Source: Streptococcus thermophilus (GTDB taxonomy: Bacteria > Bacillota > Bacilli > Lactobacillales > Streptococcaceae). From it: a stretch of DNA of 64,000 nt. The position numbers and the translations under genes are program-made. Within the stretch, counting starts at the first letter, position 1; the number at the start of each line of letters is the position of its first letter. The notes under the pieces were generated by a model that had not been told where the DNA came from, ran no database searches, and worked only from the letters and a program-made list of their open reading frames with translations. The stretch spans positions 1,984,001-2,048,000 of the forward strand of contig NZ_CP038020.1 in assembly GCF_010120595.1 (NCBI RefSeq). Reading direction: 5' to 3'. Below are positions 17,107-28,437 of the stretch, piece after piece.

Positions 17107-18153
17107 TTAAATCAAATGGCTTTCACGTTTGTCGAACATTTCTTGTCCCAAAACTACCAATTCCTTGATAAGATCTGAGTAAGAGAGTCCCATATTTTCC
17201 CAAAGTAGTGGGTACATTGACCATTGAGTGAAACCTGGCATGGTGTTGAGCTCATTAAGGTAGATGGCTCCATCCTCTGTCAGGAAGAAATCACAGCGGG
17301 CAAGACCGCAACCCCCTAGAGCACGAAAGGCCTTGGCCGCATAGGCACGCATTTGCGTCATGACTTCGACAGGCACGCGAGCTGGAATATCCATGGTAAT
17401 CTTATTGTCAATGTACTTGGCTTGGTAATCATAGAAAGCCACGTCTTTGACCACTTCACCCGGATCAGTCGTTTTGACAGTCGTATTTCCAAGGATACCA
17501 ACTTCGATTTCACGAGCAACTACACCTTGCTCAATCAAGATACGGCTATCATATTTGAGAGCAAGATCAATCGCTGAACGAAGCTCTGATTCATTTTCAG
17601 CTTTAGAAATCCCAACAGATGACCCCATGTTGGCTGGTTTGACAAAAACTGGGAAGGTCAATTTTTCAAGTGTCTCTGCTACTGCTGCTTCCAAATCTTC
17701 ACCCTCGATGTAGCCTGTGTAGGCAACCTGTGGCACTCCAGCAACTTCAAGAATACGCTTGGTCATAATCTTGTCCATAGCTACACTTGATGAAAGAACA
17801 TTGGTCCCCACGTATGGCAACTTGAGGGTTTCAAGGAAACCTTGGATAGAACCATCCTCACCCATAGGACCATGAAGCACAGGGAAGACCACAGCATCTT
17901 CTTCGTAGATATCGCTTGGTTTAATAGCCTGACTAGCCTCAACAGTGTCATTAGTCATGAGCTTCTCATCATCACCTGGGGTTTCTATAAATTCTTGTGT
18001 TTTGATAAAATCACCAGACTGAGTGATAAAGTAGGTTTTAACCTCAAATGCGTTGTAATCTACCGCACGCATAACACTCTCAGCTGATAGTACAGACACT
18101 TCACGTTCTGCTGAACGTCCACCATAGAGAAGGATAAGGGTTTGTTTAGACAT
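17107..18153 (-). CDS. ddl: D-alanine--D-alanine ligase
   Basis: The 348-residue ATP-grasp enzyme starts with [15 protein letters not shown], contains [13 protein letters not shown] near residue 90 and ends with the substrate-binding [11 protein letters not shown] and [10 protein letters not shown] segments. It makes the D-Ala-D-Ala dipeptide used by MurF. Tyr/Phe preference at the binding loop was not resolved by eye, so nothing is claimed about vancomycin-related depsipeptide activity. It stands alone with its own promoter and terminator. Confidence 0.96.
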   Translation of the reverse strand: MSKQTLILLYGGRSAEREVSVLSAESVMRAVDYNAFEVKTYFITQSGDFIKTQEFIETPGDDEKLMTNDTVEASQAIKPSDIYEEDAVVFPVLHGPMGEDGSIQGFLETLKLPYVGTNVLSSSVAMDKIMTKRILEVAGVPQVAYTGYIEGEDLEAAVAETLEKLTFPVFVKPANMGSSVGISKAENESELRSAIDLALKYDSRILIEQGVVAREIEVGILGNTTVKTTDPGEVVKDVAFYDYQAKYIDNKITMDIPARVPVEVMTQMRAYAAKAFRALGGCGLARCDFFLTEDGAIYLNELNTMPGFTQWSMYPLLWENMGLSYSDLIKELVVLGQEMFDKRESHLI

Positions 18154-18236
18154 AGGTATACCGTTTTCTTTTCTTGATTTTCTAGTCTCAGTTTTAAAGA
18201 GAGAATAGTCTCCTTTTTGAGAACATAATTACCCTA

Positions 18237-18265
18237 ATCATATCACAAAAGGAAGAGTTTTTCAA
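18237..18265 (-). promoter_or_regulatory. Promoter of ddl
   Basis: On the minus strand TTGAAA (18260-18265) and TATGAT (18237-18242) are 17 bp apart, with TG one base before the -10. Confidence 0.75.
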
Positions 18266-18284
18266 AAAGATTATGGACAAAAAA

Positions 18285-18302
18285 AACAGCCTAAGAGCTG
18301 TT
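18285..18302 (-). terminator. Terminator of the copper operon
   Basis: AACAGC and GCTGTT form the stem, followed by eight Ts on the minus strand. Confidence 0.85.
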
Positions 18303-18313
18303 TCATTCCTGTC

Positions 18314-18517
18314 TTAAATTTCGTCACCAAGCTCGAACTTAGTGCCTTTTAGGGCAAGTTTGAGAGACCATTTCCAAGGTTTCCCTTCGATAGTGACTTG
18401 TTTGTTTTCGAGGTCAACTTGGACCTTGTCTACACCTTTGACAGCGGAGAGTTTTTCAGTAACGGTGTTAACACATCCTTGGCATTTCATTCCTGTGATT
18501 TTATAAGTTTTTGTCAT
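18314..18517 (-). CDS. copZ: Copper chaperone CopZ-like HMA protein
   Basis: The protein has 67 residues, a single heavy-metal-associated domain with the metal site MKCQGC near residues 9-14. It is expected to carry Cu(I) to CopA and to the CopY repressor in the cytoplasm. The C-terminal part (KPWKWSLKLALKGTKFELGDEI in two parts) differs from the usual end of the fold and may be slightly altered. It is the last gene of copY-copA-copZ, 73 bp after copA. Confidence 0.85.
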   Translation of the reverse strand: MTKTYKITGMKCQGCVNTVTEKLSAVKGVDKVQVDLENKQVTIEGKPWKWSLKLALKGTKFELGDEI

Positions 18518-18590
18518 TTTTCTTTCTTCCTTTTCTTTAATTAGTTTTTAATACACACCTTAAGCGGCGGGAGTTGTAAGTAATCGACAC

Positions 18591-20822
18591 TTAAATTTTG
18601 CAGCGCTTGAGACGCAGAGAATTAAGAACGACCGAAACAGAGCTAAAACTCATGGCAAATCCTGCTATCATTGGATCAAGAAGGGGACCTCCAAAGAGGT
18701 GGAGGACACCCATAGCCGCTGGGATAGACAAGATATTGTAGATAAAGGCCCAAAAGAGGTTTTCTTTAATCGTTGTGATAGTCGCCTGACTAATTTTCAA
18801 AGCTTTGACCACATCCATGAGGTTGGGTTTCATAAGGACCATATCCGCACTTTCCATGGCAATATCTGTCCCTGACCCCATGGCAATACCGATATCAGCA
18901 GTCGCAAGGGCTGGGGCATCATTGATACCATCACCAACCATGATGACTGATTTTCCTTCTACCTGAAGGTCGCTAATCACTCTAGATTTTTCTTGCGGAA
19001 GCACTTGACTGATGACACGTTTGATGCCAACCTTTTGAGCGATGGCTTGGGCTGTTTGGTCATTATCACCAGTCAACATGATGACTTCCTTGCCCATTTG
19101 ATGAAGAGCCGCCACCATATCTGCACTATCTGCTTTAACCTGATCGGATACACCAAAGAGTCCGATTAACTTGCCATCTTCAGCTAGGAATATAGGAGTT
19201 TCACCATCATCTGTCAAGTTTTGGAAATCAGCTTGTGCTGAAGTCAAGTCGACTTTTTCCTCTGCCATAAGAGTTTGGTTCCCAGCTAGATAAGTCTTGC
19301 CTGCATAGCTGGCAGTAAGTCCTCGTCCAGTCAAACTTGAGAAATTGTCCATCTCTAACACGTCCAAGTTAGCATTTTCTGCTGCTACAAGAATTGCTTG
19401 ACTCAAGGGGTGTTCAGACTTGGCTTCCAATGATGCCAAAAGTTGTAAGGCGGCTACTCCACTATTGCCATAGGTATAGCTAGAAACCAACTGAGGTTTC
19501 CCTTGAGTAATGGTTCCTGTCTTGTCAAAAACGAGGACGTCAGCCTTGTGAGCTAGCTCGAGCACATCCCCACGCTTGTAGAGAATACCGTGCTCAGCGC
19601 CAAGCCCTGTACCAACCATGATAGCTGTCGGTGTCGCAAGTCCCAATGCACATGGACAAGCAATGACCAATACACTAACTGCTACAGTCATGGCAAAAGT
19701 AAAGGTTTGTCCCATGATAAAGTACCAAAAGAGGCCAGATACAAAGGCGATAGCCATGACAACAGGAACAAAGACTGCTGACACCTGATCGGCTATCTTG
19801 GCAATAGGTGCCTTGGTTTGTTGGGCATCTTCAACCAATTTAATGATTTGGGAAAGCAAGGTGTCCTTACCAATCTTTTCAGCCTCATAAATCAAGCTAC
19901 CTTGACCATTAATAGAACCTGCAAACACTGGTTTACCAACAGATTTTTCAATAGGGAGGGACTCACCTGTTAGCATGCTCTCATCAATCGCAGAGCTACC
20001 TGAAATCACCTGACCATCCACGGCTATCTTTTCCCCAGGTTTGACCACAATATGGTCACCAAGAACAACCTTATCCACAGGAAGCTTGACTTCCTTACCG
20101 TCCCGAAGAACGGTTGCCTCCTTGGCTGACAAGTGCATGAGTTTCTTGATAGCATCTGAAGTCCGACCTTTAGAGAGGGTTTCAAAATACTTACCTAGAG
20201 TAATCAGGGTCAAGATAACAGCTACCGACTCATAATAAAGTTGGTGGGCGTGATGGACATGCCCCAAAGAAATGTGATAAGTACCAAAGAGACTATAAAG
20301 AAAGGCCGCTGAAGTTGCCAAGGCTACCAAGGCGTCCATGTTAGGGTGACCCTTGGCCAAAGTACGAAAACCATTACTATAGAAGGAACGACCCAACCAC
20401 ATAACGGGCACTGTCAAAATCAAAAGCACCAAGGCATAGCTCAAGGCTGCATGGTGAGGAGACAAGAAGTTTGGCACAGGCAAACCGACCATTGGCCCCA
20501 TAGCTAGATAAAAGAGAGGAATGGTGAAGACCGATGACCAAATGAGGCGCTCACGCACCTTGTGGATTTTGTCTTCTTCACGTTCTTCCTGACTTTTAGC
20601 TGTATCTGGATTGTAGACTTGGGCTTCATAACCAGCGTCAGCCACAGCTTTTTCAATAGCTTCTGGACTAACCTTGTTCCCAGAGTAATCCACAGACATT
20701 TTTTCCGTGGTCAGATTAACAACAGCCTTGTCCACACCATCCAAATTATTCACAGCATTTTCAACATTGGCCACACAGGACGCACAAGTCATCCCATTAA
20801 CCACAAAAGTTTCTTTTGACAT
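18591..20822 (-). CDS. copA: Copper-exporting P1B-type ATPase
   Basis: The 743-residue protein has one N-terminal metal-binding domain (MTCASC near residues 10-15), the CPC metal channel motif in IACPCALG, the phosphorylation motif DKTGT, the SEHPL motif of P1B pumps and GDGINDAP. The last helix carries the MSFSSVSVV sequence typical of Cu(I) pumps. It expels Cu(I) across the membrane. It overlaps closely with copY (3 bp between them), and expression should follow the upstream cop boxes. Confidence 0.95.
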   Translation of the reverse strand: MSKETFVVNGMTCASCVANVENAVNNLDGVDKAVVNLTTEKMSVDYSGNKVSPEAIEKAVADAGYEAQVYNPDTAKSQEEREEDKIHKVRERLIWSSVFTIPLFYLAMGPMVGLPVPNFLSPHHAALSYALVLLILTVPVMWLGRSFYSNGFRTLAKGHPNMDALVALATSAAFLYSLFGTYHISLGHVHHAHQLYYESVAVILTLITLGKYFETLSKGRTSDAIKKLMHLSAKEATVLRDGKEVKLPVDKVVLGDHIVVKPGEKIAVDGQVISGSSAIDESMLTGESLPIEKSVGKPVFAGSINGQGSLIYEAEKIGKDTLLSQIIKLVEDAQQTKAPIAKIADQVSAVFVPVVMAIAFVSGLFWYFIMGQTFTFAMTVAVSVLVIACPCALGLATPTAIMVGTGLGAEHGILYKRGDVLELAHKADVLVFDKTGTITQGKPQLVSSYTYGNSGVAALQLLASLEAKSEHPLSQAILVAAENANLDVLEMDNFSSLTGRGLTASYAGKTYLAGNQTLMAEEKVDLTSAQADFQNLTDDGETPIFLAEDGKLIGLFGVSDQVKADSADMVAALHQMGKEVIMLTGDNDQTAQAIAQKVGIKRVISQVLPQEKSRVISDLQVEGKSVIMVGDGINDAPALATADIGIAMGSGTDIAMESADMVLMKPNLMDVVKALKISQATITTIKENLFWAFIYNILSIPAAMGVLHLFGGPLLDPMIAGFAMSFSSVSVVLNSLRLKRCKI

Positions 20823-20825
20823 TTT

Positions 20826-21257
20826 CTAATTCACCTCCATATGATGCCCACAAGCGCATTGGCCAGGCACACAGTCACAAACCACCTGATCCACAGGTGC
20901 TTTTGCTAAAAGCAAGGCCTGCAACTTATCCACATCAGCTTGCGTCATTGGTGTCTTTGCGATGAGTTGACCCAATAAATCGCTATGTTTGGTCAAACAA
21001 ATCTTGTCAAAAACAGCCTCTAAAGCCTGAAAATTCGCCTCATCTTCACCTAGGCTAGCTTGATAGATAAACCCGCGTCCTTGACGCTGACTGGTTAGGT
21101 AACCCTTATCCGCCAAACGTCCAATCAAGGTCTTAACTGTCGAAGCCGACCAGTCTAGCTTCTTAGCTAGAATCTCTATAATCTCTGAAGAAGTCGCTTG
21201 CCCCTTAGCCCAGAGCACTCTCATGACTTCCCATTCTGCAGATGAAATTGCCAGCAT
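20826..21257 (-). CDS. copY: Copper-responsive repressor CopY
   Basis: The 143-residue protein has an N-terminal winged helix of the BlaI/MecI type (SAEWEVMRVLW, then SASTVKTLIGRL) and a C-terminal CDC...CAC cysteine pair (CDCVPGQCACG) that binds Cu(I) or Zn(II). In the zinc form it holds the cop boxes; copper transfer from CopZ releases it. It is first in the operon, and AAAGGAAC lies before its ATG. Confidence 0.93.
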   Translation of the reverse strand: MLAISSAEWEVMRVLWAKGQATSSEIIEILAKKLDWSASTVKTLIGRLADKGYLTSQRQGRGFIYQASLGEDEANFQALEAVFDKICLTKHSDLLGQLIAKTPMTQADVDKLQALLLAKAPVDQVVCDCVPGQCACGHHMEVN

Positions 21258-21288
21258 AATAGTTCCTTTCTGAATGCTTTTATTTGTT

Positions 21289-21298
21289 TACATTTGTA
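21289..21298. promoter_or_regulatory. cop box 1 (CopY operator)
   Basis: TACATTTGTA is the perfect palindrome TACAnnTGTA recognised by CopY. It lies between the predicted transcription start and copY. Confidence 0.88.
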
Positions 21299-21342
21299 GA
21301 TTTGTTTTAACACTATTATAGAAAGGTGTCAAGAATTTTATC

Positions 21343-21352
21343 TACATTTGTA
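21343..21352. promoter_or_regulatory. cop box 2 (CopY operator)
   Basis: A second identical TACATTTGTA lies 54 bp from the first, at the upstream edge of the promoter. Between the boxes the minus strand reads TTGACA (with TAAAAC 17 bp later) and also TATAAT, so either pairing places the promoter between two operators. Confidence 0.88.
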
Positions 21353-21373
21353 GATTTATTTTTGATGAAAAAT

Positions 21374-21392
21374 ACTCCCCATTTCTGGAGAG
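21374..21392 (-). terminator. Terminator of the tryptophan operon
   Basis: CTCTCC and GGGGAG form the stem on the minus strand, followed by TATTTTTC. It separates trpA from the copper promoter. Confidence 0.7.
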
Positions 21393-21401
21393 CATCATCT
21401 G

Positions 21402-22184
21402 CTATTTTTCAAAATGTGAGCCGAATGTAACAAATTCAGCGACTTCTTCTTCCTTACCGTCGTGCAGGTCACGGACAATTTTTGATCCCACGATAACACC
21501 GTCTGACACAGCATTAAAGCGTTTAATGTCTTCCTCTGTTGACACACCAAAACCTGTGAGAACTGGAATGTCTGCATAGGCAGTCAAGTTAGATAAGTGT
21601 TTATCAAGGTCATCACGGTAATTACCAGTCTTACCAGTAACACCATTGATGGCAACGGCGTAGATAAAGCCTTCTGCACCATCAATCAACTGTTTCTGAC
21701 GATCAATGCCTGTAGTCAAGCTGACCAAAGGCACGAGAGCAATGTCACTGTCTCTCAAATAAGGAGTGATAAAGTCAGCATGTTCATTTGGCAAATCAGG
21801 AATGATGAGCCCCTTGACAGAAGTCTCTGCTAAATCTTTGACAAAGGCTTCAATACAATACTGATAAACTGGGTTGATGTAGGTCATGATAACCAAAGGC
21901 ACCTGTGTCTTTTTTTCTTGAAGCTTCTTGATGATAGCTGTTAAAGTCACGTCTTTAGCCAAACTACGTTGTCCTGCTAGTTCAATAATGGGACCATCAG
22001 CCACTGGGTCAGACCATGGAATACCCACCTCGATAGCTGAAACACCGCTATTTTCTAAGAGAGTAATAGTCTCAAAGAGTCCGTCTAGACCTTTAGCGTG
22101 GTCACCAGCCATGATATAGGGCACGAAAATACCGCGTTTACTGTCTTTGATAGCTTGTAGGTGTTTTGTCAGTGTTTTTGTCAT
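21402..22184 (-). CDS. trpA: Tryptophan synthase alpha subunit
   Basis: The 260-residue TIM-barrel protein has the catalytic segment [14 protein letters not shown] near residues 51-64 (catalytic Glu) and the phosphate-binding GFGVST end. It splits indole-3-glycerol phosphate and passes indole to TrpB through the subunit tunnel. It is the last gene of the operon, three bases after trpB. Confidence 0.97.
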   Translation of the reverse strand: MTKTLTKHLQAIKDSKRGIFVPYIMAGDHAKGLDGLFETITLLENSGVSAIEVGIPWSDPVADGPIIELAGQRSLAKDVTLTAIIKKLQEKKTQVPLVIMTYINPVYQYCIEAFVKDLAETSVKGLIIPDLPNEHADFITPYLRDSDIALVPLVSLTTGIDRQKQLIDGAEGFIYAVAINGVTGKTGNYRDDLDKHLSNLTAYADIPVLTGFGVSTEEDIKRFNAVSDGVIVGSKIVRDLHDGKEEEVAEFVTFGSHFEK

Positions 22185-22187
22185 GGT

Positions 22188-23396
22188 TTATTTCCCTTCT
22201 GCTTCAGCTTCAAAACGTTCTTTAACCTGCATAACGTCCTTATCCCCACGACCTGAGAGGCAGACGATGAGGCTTTGGTCTGGCGACATCTTAGCTGCCA
22301 CTTTTTGTGCAAGCGCAATGGCATGGCTAGACTCAAGAGCTGGGATAATACCTTCCAAACGTGACAGAAGTTTGAATCCTTCGAGAGCTTCTTCATCTGT
22401 GATAGAGTCGTAAGTCGCACGTCCTATTTTGTTGAAATAACAGTGCTCAGGACCAACCCCTGGGTAGTCCAGACCAGCTGATATAGAGAAGGCTTCCATG
22501 ATTTGACCATGAGCATCTTGGAGGACATCCATAAGGGCTCCATGAAGGATACCTGGACGACCTTTGGCAAAGGTTGCGGCGTGTTTTTCAGTATCAAGCC
22601 CCAAACCAGAAGCCTCAGCACCATACATGGCTACTGATTTATCATTAACAAATGGGTAGAACATACCGATAGCATTTGAACCACCACCGATACAAGCCAT
22701 TACAGCATCAGGCAATTTACCGCCTGAAATTTCTGCATATTGACGTTTGACTTCACGACCGATGACAGATTGAAAGTCACGAACAATTTCTGGGAATGGT
22801 GCAGGACCAAGGGCAGATCCCATGATGTAGTGAGTGTCATCAATACCTGCTACCCAAGCACGAAGAGCAGCATTTACAGCGTCCTTAAGCACGCGCGAAC
22901 CATCTGTAACACTAAATACCTTGGCACCAAGCAACTCCATACGGAAAACGTTAAGCGCCTGACGTTTCACATCTTCCTCACCCATATAGATGGTACAGTC
23001 CATGTCGAAAAGAGCAGCGGCTGTCGCTGTTGCGACACCGTGTTGACCTGCACCAGTTTCGGCGATGATTTTCTTCTTACCCATACGTTTAGCAAGCAAG
23101 ACTTGACCGAGGGCATTGTTAATCTTGTGGGCCCCTGTGTGGTTAAGGTCTTCACGTTTAAGGTAAATTTGCGCTCCACCGATATGATCTGTCAAACGTT
23201 TGGCGTGGTAAAGAGGTGTTTCACGGCCAACATAGTTTTTAAGGAGGTCATCCAATTTCGCTTGGAAACTTGAATCTTCTTTGGCTTCACGATAGGCCTT
23301 ATCCAATTCAATAACGGCTGTCATCAGCGTTTCGGGAACGAACTGACCGCCGAATTTTCCGTAAAATCCTTTTGCATCAGGTTGTTGATATGTCAT
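22188..23396 (-). CDS. trpB: Tryptophan synthase beta subunit
   Basis: The 402-residue PLP enzyme has the lysine site [13 protein letters not shown] (Schiff-base Lys) near residue 92 and the phosphate loop GGGSNAIG. It joins indole and serine to give tryptophan. The start overlaps trpF by four bases. Length and motifs are normal. Confidence 0.98.
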   Translation of the reverse strand: MTYQQPDAKGFYGKFGGQFVPETLMTAVIELDKAYREAKEDSSFQAKLDDLLKNYVGRETPLYHAKRLTDHIGGAQIYLKREDLNHTGAHKINNALGQVLLAKRMGKKKIIAETGAGQHGVATATAAALFDMDCTIYMGEEDVKRQALNVFRMELLGAKVFSVTDGSRVLKDAVNAALRAWVAGIDDTHYIMGSALGPAPFPEIVRDFQSVIGREVKRQYAEISGGKLPDAVMACIGGGSNAIGMFYPFVNDKSVAMYGAEASGLGLDTEKHAATFAKGRPGILHGALMDVLQDAHGQIMEAFSISAGLDYPGVGPEHCYFNKIGRATYDSITDEEALEGFKLLSRLEGIIPALESSHAIALAQKVAAKMSPDQSLIVCLSGRGDKDVMQVKERFEAEAEGK

Positions 23397-23974
23397 GCTT
23401 TCACTCTTTCTATAAATGCTTTAATCTTCTTTAAATCCTTGTAACCATCTGTCTCTACACCTGAGGACACATCCAAGGCATAGGGATGGAAGGTTTCCTT
23501 GGCCTCTGCCACATTATCCACAGCCAAACCACCAGCGATAAAGTAGTCCTGTTCAATCTGCTTGTCAGCCAAGAGTTGCCAGTCAAAGGTCTGACCACTG
23601 CCGGCAATAGGAGCATCAAAAAGAAGATAACCCGCCTGGCTCTTGACTTGAGAATCACCATCCGAAATCTGAATTGCTCGAATAACTGGTACTGATATCT
23701 TTGGAATCAGATCTTCATCAAAAGTTCCATGAATCTGAACGATATCTAAGGGAACCTGACTAATCGCTTCTTCCAGTTCCTTAAGGCTTGGTGAAACAAA
23801 GACACCAACGATTTTTGTCTGGCCTGTCACCCCTTTAGCCAACTCGTGAGCTTGTTCAAGACTCACTTGACGCTTGCTTTTGGCGAACACAAAACCAATA
23901 TAGTCAGCACCTGCTTTAACTGCAGTGGCTACTGCTTCTGGTGTCGACAGTCCACAAATTTTAACCTTTGTCAA
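23393..23974 (-). CDS. trpF: Phosphoribosylanthranilate isomerase
   Basis: The protein has 193 residues with the family opening [12 protein letters not shown] (catalytic Cys near residue 7) and the C-terminal AGGLAVDNV and [10 protein letters not shown] phosphate-binding loops. The catalytic Asp lies in FDAP. The best start is TTG, eight bases after AAGGAG, overlapping trpC by 14 bp. Confidence 0.95.
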   Translation of the reverse strand: MTKVKICGLSTPEAVATAVKAGADYIGFVFAKSKRQVSLEQAHELAKGVTGQTKIVGVFVSPSLKELEEAISQVPLDIVQIHGTFDEDLIPKISVPVIRAIQISDGDSQVKSQAGYLLFDAPIAGSGQTFDWQLLADKQIEQDYFIAGGLAVDNVAEAKETFHPYALDVSSGVETDGYKDLKKIKAFIERVKA

Positions 23975-24728
23975 TTTGCAACTCCTTGACCTTTTTAGCT
24001 ACATTGTCAGCCGTCATAAGGGCAGTTCCTACCAGAATCCCATTAAAATATGGGGCAACTAGGGCAGCATCCTGACCTGTAAAAATAGCCGACTCAGAAA
24101 TATAAACAGGTTTATCCTTGAAATGCGTCGATAACTCAAGACTGGTATTGATATCTGTCTCAAATGTCACCAAATTACGGTTGTTTACTCCGATAATTTC
24201 AGCACCAATACGGTGAGCCACTTCCAATTCTGGCAGATTATGCGTTTCAACCAAGACTTCCAAGCCAAGGCTAGTCGCAAAATCATAGAGCTCCTTGAGA
24301 CGAGCTTCTGGCAAGGCCGCTACAATCAAGAGAATGACTGTCGCACCCGCATTACGGCTACGCACAATCTGTTTCTCATCAATAATGAAGTCCTTAGCCA
24401 AGGTTGGAATCGCTACCTGTGTCGAAATTTCTTTCAAATAGGAAATATCACCTTTGAAGAAGACTTCGTCAGTCAAAACTGAAATCATGGCTGCCCCATT
24501 TTCCTCATAGGTCTTGGCCTGAGCTACAATATCCACATCTAGGTTAATATCACCCATACTTGGACTGGCTTTCTTCACTTCAGAAATAATTTGCAACTTG
24601 TTTTGATTTGACTTGAGAAAATCATAAAGGCGATAGGTCTGACGCAAGGGCTGTAAGTCTTCCATGACCAACTGGGCCACTTCTTTTTCTTTTTGTTCTA
24701 GGATTGTTGGAAGAAAAGCTTTACTCAT
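23961..24728 (-). CDS. trpC: Indole-3-glycerol phosphate synthase
   Basis: The 255-residue TIM barrel has the conserved [14 protein letters not shown] segment, KDFIID and the GVNNRNL and SESAIF motifs of TrpC. It closes the indole ring from CdRP. Unlike in E. coli it is not fused to TrpF. It overlaps trpD by four bases. Confidence 0.96.
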   Translation of the reverse strand: MSKAFLPTILEQKEKEVAQLVMEDLQPLRQTYRLYDFLKSNQNKLQIISEVKKASPSMGDINLDVDIVAQAKTYEENGAAMISVLTDEVFFKGDISYLKEISTQVAIPTLAKDFIIDEKQIVRSRNAGATVILLIVAALPEARLKELYDFATSLGLEVLVETHNLPELEVAHRIGAEIIGVNNRNLVTFETDINTSLELSTHFKDKPVYISESAIFTGQDAALVAPYFNGILVGTALMTADNVAKKVKELQIDKG

Positions 24729-25729
24729 ACTTGTACCTCTTGGAGTTTGCGAAGTTTCTCTAGGGCTGATCCGTCCGCAATTAATTGACGAGCAAGCTCA
24801 ACACCTTCTTTAATGGTCCCAGCCTTACCATTGGCAAAGAAACCAAGACCTACATTAAGCACTGTTGTTTCAAGATAAGGACTAGCTTCATTTCTCAAGA
24901 CACTAAGGAGAATCTCTGCATTTTCCTTGGCATCACCACCTGTGATATCAGACAACTCAACCTTTTCCATACCCAGATCTTCATAAGTAAAGGTGTGCTG
25001 GCTGATGTGACCATCTTCCAAAAGGGTGTAGGTGTTAGTACCATAGAGAGCAGCTTCGTCCATATTGTCAGGACCTGTGATAATAACCGCACGTTTTCTT
25101 CCCAACTGTTGAATAGCATTAGCAACAATCTCTTGCAGCTCCACACGATAGAGCCCCATGAGTTGCGTCTCAAGGTCAAGCGGATTAGCCAGTGGCCCAA
25201 CCAAGTTCATAATCGTTGGAATCCCAAGAGCTTGGCGAGCTGGACCGATAAAACGCATGGCTGGGTGCATGGTTTGTGCAAAGATAAAGGCCAAACCAAC
25301 CTCGTCAAGTGCTTTAGATAGGATTTCTGGTGATGCCGCAACGTTGATTCCAAGGACTTCAAGGACATCTGCCGAACCAGATTTAGAGGAAATCGAACGG
25401 TTACCAGCCTTAGCCATACGAATACCACCTGCTGCTAGGACAAAGCAAGCCGTTGTTGAAATGTTAAAGCTATAAGATTGGTCTCCACCAGTACCACAGT
25501 TACACATAGCATCTGTGAAGGTCTCAGGCAAGACCGTCGCATGTGATTTGAGGGCACGCACGATACCTGTGATTTCATCTGATGTTTCTCCCTTAATTTT
25601 AAGCCCCATAAGGAAGGAAGCGATTTGGCTTTCTGAGACTTCATTTTTGAGAATGCGGTCAAAGACTGCTTGGACTTGGTCTTGAGACAAGTCTTGTCGG
25701 TTTGAGATTTGTAGAAATATTTCTTTCAT
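24725..25729 (-). CDS. trpD: Anthranilate phosphoribosyltransferase
   Basis: The 334-residue protein has the PRPP-binding [15 protein letters not shown] loop near residues 78-92 and [18 protein letters not shown] (split as KAGNRSISS and KSGSADVLE). It links anthranilate to PRPP. About 90 bp separate it from trpG, the widest gap in the operon apart from the one behind the mutase; no terminator is seen there. Confidence 0.97.
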   Translation of the reverse strand: MKEIFLQISNRQDLSQDQVQAVFDRILKNEVSESQIASFLMGLKIKGETSDEITGIVRALKSHATVLPETFTDAMCNCGTGGDQSYSFNISTTACFVLAAGGIRMAKAGNRSISSKSGSADVLEVLGINVAASPEILSKALDEVGLAFIFAQTMHPAMRFIGPARQALGIPTIMNLVGPLANPLDLETQLMGLYRVELQEIVANAIQQLGRKRAVIITGPDNMDEAALYGTNTYTLLEDGHISQHTFTYEDLGMEKVELSDITGGDAKENAEILLSVLRNEASPYLETTVLNVGLGFFANGKAGTIKEGVELARQLIADGSALEKLRKLQEVQV

Positions 25730-25819
25730 ATCTGTTTTCCTTCTAAAGACGGTTCAATATTTTCCGATGCACTAGGAGATGTTTTGAGCCTAGATTTATC
25801 TAGTCAAAAGACTAACCAA

Positions 25820-26386
25820 CTAGCCTGCAACAATTTTCACAAAATTTTCAACCATCTTGAGACCATCTGGACTTCCGATGCTCTCTGGGTGATATTGCAA
25901 ACCATAAATTGGTAGCTCCTTATGTTGAATGGCCATGATTTCTTGATCATCAGTTGTGATGGCTGTCACATCAAAGCCCTCTGGCATTTGGTCAACAACG
26001 ATGGAATGGTAACGCATGATTGGGACATCATTGTCAATATCCTTGAAAATTGGCGATGGCGTTTCAAAAGTAATATTGCTTTGTTTGCCATGCATGACAT
26101 TCTTAGCCAAGCCAAGTTTACCACCAAAAGTTTCCGCAATAGCCTGGTGCCCCAAGCAAATTCCCATCATCGGTTTTTTACCAGCGAAATCCTTAATCAA
26201 GGCTTCCATTTTACCCGCATCAGCTGGCCAACCTGGACCCGGTGAAAAGACTAGCCCGTAAGCTTTTTCCGCCTCTTCATAGAGCTTCTCATCATCGTTA
26301 CGTAAGACTTTCACCTCTGTAAATGTCCCTAGGTATTGTGCCAAATTATAGGTAAAAGAATCGTAGTTATCAACTAGTAAAATCAT
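25820..26386 (-). CDS. trpG: Anthranilate synthase glutamine amidotransferase component
   Basis: The 188-residue class I amidotransferase has the catalytic Cys in GICLGHQAI near residue 77 and the His-Glu pair in YHPESI. It supplies ammonia to TrpE. It may also serve para-aminobenzoate synthesis, as TrpG does in some Firmicutes; that is not shown here. Its ATG overlaps the trpE stop. Confidence 0.96.
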   Translation of the reverse strand: MILLVDNYDSFTYNLAQYLGTFTEVKVLRNDDEKLYEEAEKAYGLVFSPGPGWPADAGKMEALIKDFAGKKPMMGICLGHQAIAETFGGKLGLAKNVMHGKQSNITFETPSPIFKDIDNDVPIMRYHSIVVDQMPEGFDVTAITTDDQEIMAIQHKELPIYGLQYHPESIGSPDGLKMVENFVKIVAG

Positions 26387-27738
26387 TGGACATCTCCTAT
26401 TCTTGTCATAGCTTTCGCCTTATTAATCGTTTCATAAAATTCATTTTCAGGAACACTGTCATAGACAACACCTGCACCTGCCTGAACATAGGCTTTTTGA
26501 TTTTTGAGAATCATAGTACGGATAGCAATGGCAAAGTCCATATCTCCTGTCGCAGACAGATAACCAATAGCTCCCGCATAAATACCACGTTTTTCCTGCT
26601 CAAGCTCATAGATACGACGCATAGCACGAATCTTAGGTGCTCCTGACACGGTTCCAGCTGGTAGAGTTGATTTTAGAGCATCAAGGGACGTCAACTCCGG
26701 TAAGAGTTGCCCCTTAACCACACTAGTAAGGTGCATCACATAGCGGAAATACTCAACCGCCATATACTTGGTCACCTTGACCGTACCATTTTTGGCAATC
26801 TTACCAATATCATTACGTCCCAAGTCAACCAACATACGGTGTTCCGCAGTTTCTTTAACATCATGTGAGAGTTCATCCGCCAAGGCAGCATCTTCAGCCT
26901 CATTGGCGCCACGAGGGCGAGTTCCAGCAATCGGATTGGTGAACACCTCTCCATTTTTCACTGAAACAAGGCTCTCTGGGCTGGCACCAATCACCTGATA
27001 ATCTCCAAAATCATAGAAATAAAGGTAGTTTGATGGGTTGGTCACGCGCAAGTTACGGTAGTAATCCAAAGGATCTCCCTCAAAGTCCGCTGAAAAGCGT
27101 TGACTAAGCACACATTGGAACATATCTCCCTCACGAATGAGTTTCTTAGCCTTAGCCACCATATCCATGAAGACCTCTTTTTCGATATGATTCGAAAATT
27201 GCAAAGCTTGCAAGGCCTGAGGTGTAAACTCGTTTGGCGCCTGAGTCTGTAGGATCGTTACCACCTGACCAAGAGCTTGACGCACCGCATCGTTGTCACG
27301 GTCAGAGTAGATGTTGTCCTCAACCACATAAACCTTTTCCTTTTTGTGATCAAAAATCAAATAAGACTCATAGATGAAGAAATGCATATCAGGTGTCCCA
27401 ATCGTATCTTCAGGAATCTCCCCGATATTTTCATAGAGACCAATCATATCATAACCTGCAAATCCGATAGCACCACCTGCGAAAGGTAGGTCAGACTTGA
27501 TGCCCTTGACTGTTACTTGGTCCAAGTATTCGAAAGGATCCTGATCAATCGCCTTACCATTTTCATAAAGAACACCATCCTTGAAGGTTACTTCAAAGAC
27601 CGGATTGTAGGCAATAATAGAAAAACGTGCATTTTCCTTCTCACGAGGAATAGATTCAAGGATAACCTTGTGTTCCCCTTGAACACGCATATAAGCCAAG
27701 ATTGGTGTTAAGGTATCGGCTGGTAAAATTTTTCTCAT
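26383..27738 (-). CDS. trpE: Anthranilate synthase component I
   Basis: The 451-residue chorismate-utilising enzyme has the N-terminal VILESIP stretch that corresponds to the LLES tryptophan-feedback motif, and the C-terminal GTRPRGA, LSHDVKETAEHRMLVDLGRNDIG and PAGTVSGAPKIRAM motifs (quoted in parts). A TTG five codons upstream opens the frame, but the ATG at 27738 has AAAGGA upstream and is preferred. Together with TrpG it makes anthranilate from chorismate. Confidence 0.96.
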   Translation of the reverse strand: MRKILPADTLTPILAYMRVQGEHKVILESIPREKENARFSIIAYNPVFEVTFKDGVLYENGKAIDQDPFEYLDQVTVKGIKSDLPFAGGAIGFAGYDMIGLYENIGEIPEDTIGTPDMHFFIYESYLIFDHKKEKVYVVEDNIYSDRDNDAVRQALGQVVTILQTQAPNEFTPQALQALQFSNHIEKEVFMDMVAKAKKLIREGDMFQCVLSQRFSADFEGDPLDYYRNLRVTNPSNYLYFYDFGDYQVIGASPESLVSVKNGEVFTNPIAGTRPRGANEAEDAALADELSHDVKETAEHRMLVDLGRNDIGKIAKNGTVKVTKYMAVEYFRYVMHLTSVVKGQLLPELTSLDALKSTLPAGTVSGAPKIRAMRRIYELEQEKRGIYAGAIGYLSATGDMDFAIAIRTMILKNQKAYVQAGAGVVYDSVPENEFYETINKAKAMTRIGDVQ

Positions 27739-27814
27739 AGTATTTCCTTTCAAACTGGTTTATCGAGAGTAATAAGACTGATACAAGACTCCTTTATAGG
27801 ATGTGTCGGCACCA

Positions 27815-28096
27815 TTAGTGTTCTTTATTTACTTTCTCTTCCAAAGCAATAAAGGCTTGAATCATGCTTCGCCAAACACTTTCAGCCACATCTGGCGATA
27901 AGCCAAGCTCTAGTGCCTCCTTGCGACAGTTAGCTATGACTTGAGCAACACGATCATTCGCCCGGACTGCGGACTTATCTCCTTTTGGCTTCAGCCGCCC
28001 TGCCTTTTCCACAAGTATTTGACGTTGGGCCAGGAGTCGAATTAACTGACTATCAATATTATCAATATCACTTCGAATATCGTTTAATGCATCCAT
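27815..28096 (-). CDS. Chorismate mutase (AroQ type) at the head of the trp operon
   Basis: The protein has 93 residues and the all-helical AroQ layout: IRSDIDNIDSQLIRLLAQRQ with catalytic Arg, then the K/R of VEKAGRLK, and the distal VWRSMIQAFIALEE. It would turn chorismate into prephenate for phenylalanine and tyrosine, competing with TrpE for substrate. It shares the Trp-responsive T-box leader with the trp genes, which is metabolically odd. The ATG at 28096 is preceded by AAAGG. Confidence 0.85.
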   Translation of the reverse strand: MDALNDIRSDIDNIDSQLIRLLAQRQILVEKAGRLKPKGDKSAVRANDRVAQVIANCRKEALELGLSPDVAESVWRSMIQAFIALEEKVNKEH

Positions 28097-28170
28097 AATA
28101 CCCAACCTTTCATTGAATAATGAAATAATACTCCTTTAAGGTAAATAGACCTTTAAAGATAAAAGTAAGC

Positions 28171-28432
28171 AAAAAACCTCACAGAGAAAAACTCTGTGAG
28201 GGCATTAAATCTAGTTTAACACGGTACCACCTCAGTTAATGGTCTCCAAAAAAACGACCATCATCTCTATCTCCTCTAACAAGGAGTTGCACGGTAAGGG
28301 GTGCCAACCGAGAAGAATATGTGTTACCTTCTCATTATCATCCAATCAGCCCAATGTTCACTCATCTCGATTACCTACTCACAATCACCGCAGGCTCCCT
28401 GAAAATCTAAGACCAGTTACTTTCTGATTTAC
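28171..28432 (-). promoter_or_regulatory. T-box leader (tryptophan) with terminator
   Basis: The minus strand carries the T-box TGAGGTGGTACCGTG at 28220-28234, which pairs with the uncharged tRNA end. It is followed by a strong terminator: CCTCACAGAG (28177-28186) with CTCTGTGAGG (28192-28201), then six Ts. The 5' half shows the stem I AG-rich segments. TGG triplets suitable as specifier codon occur at 28342-28344 (followed by A) and 28351-28353; the first is favoured. The Trp assignment follows mainly from the genes controlled. Confidence 0.92.
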
Positions 28433-28437
28433 TAACT

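Noticed and set aside
18314..21352. Copper operon as part of an imported island
   Set aside because: Its genes, operators and codon use look like the surrounding chromosome, and there are no flanking repeats or mobile elements.
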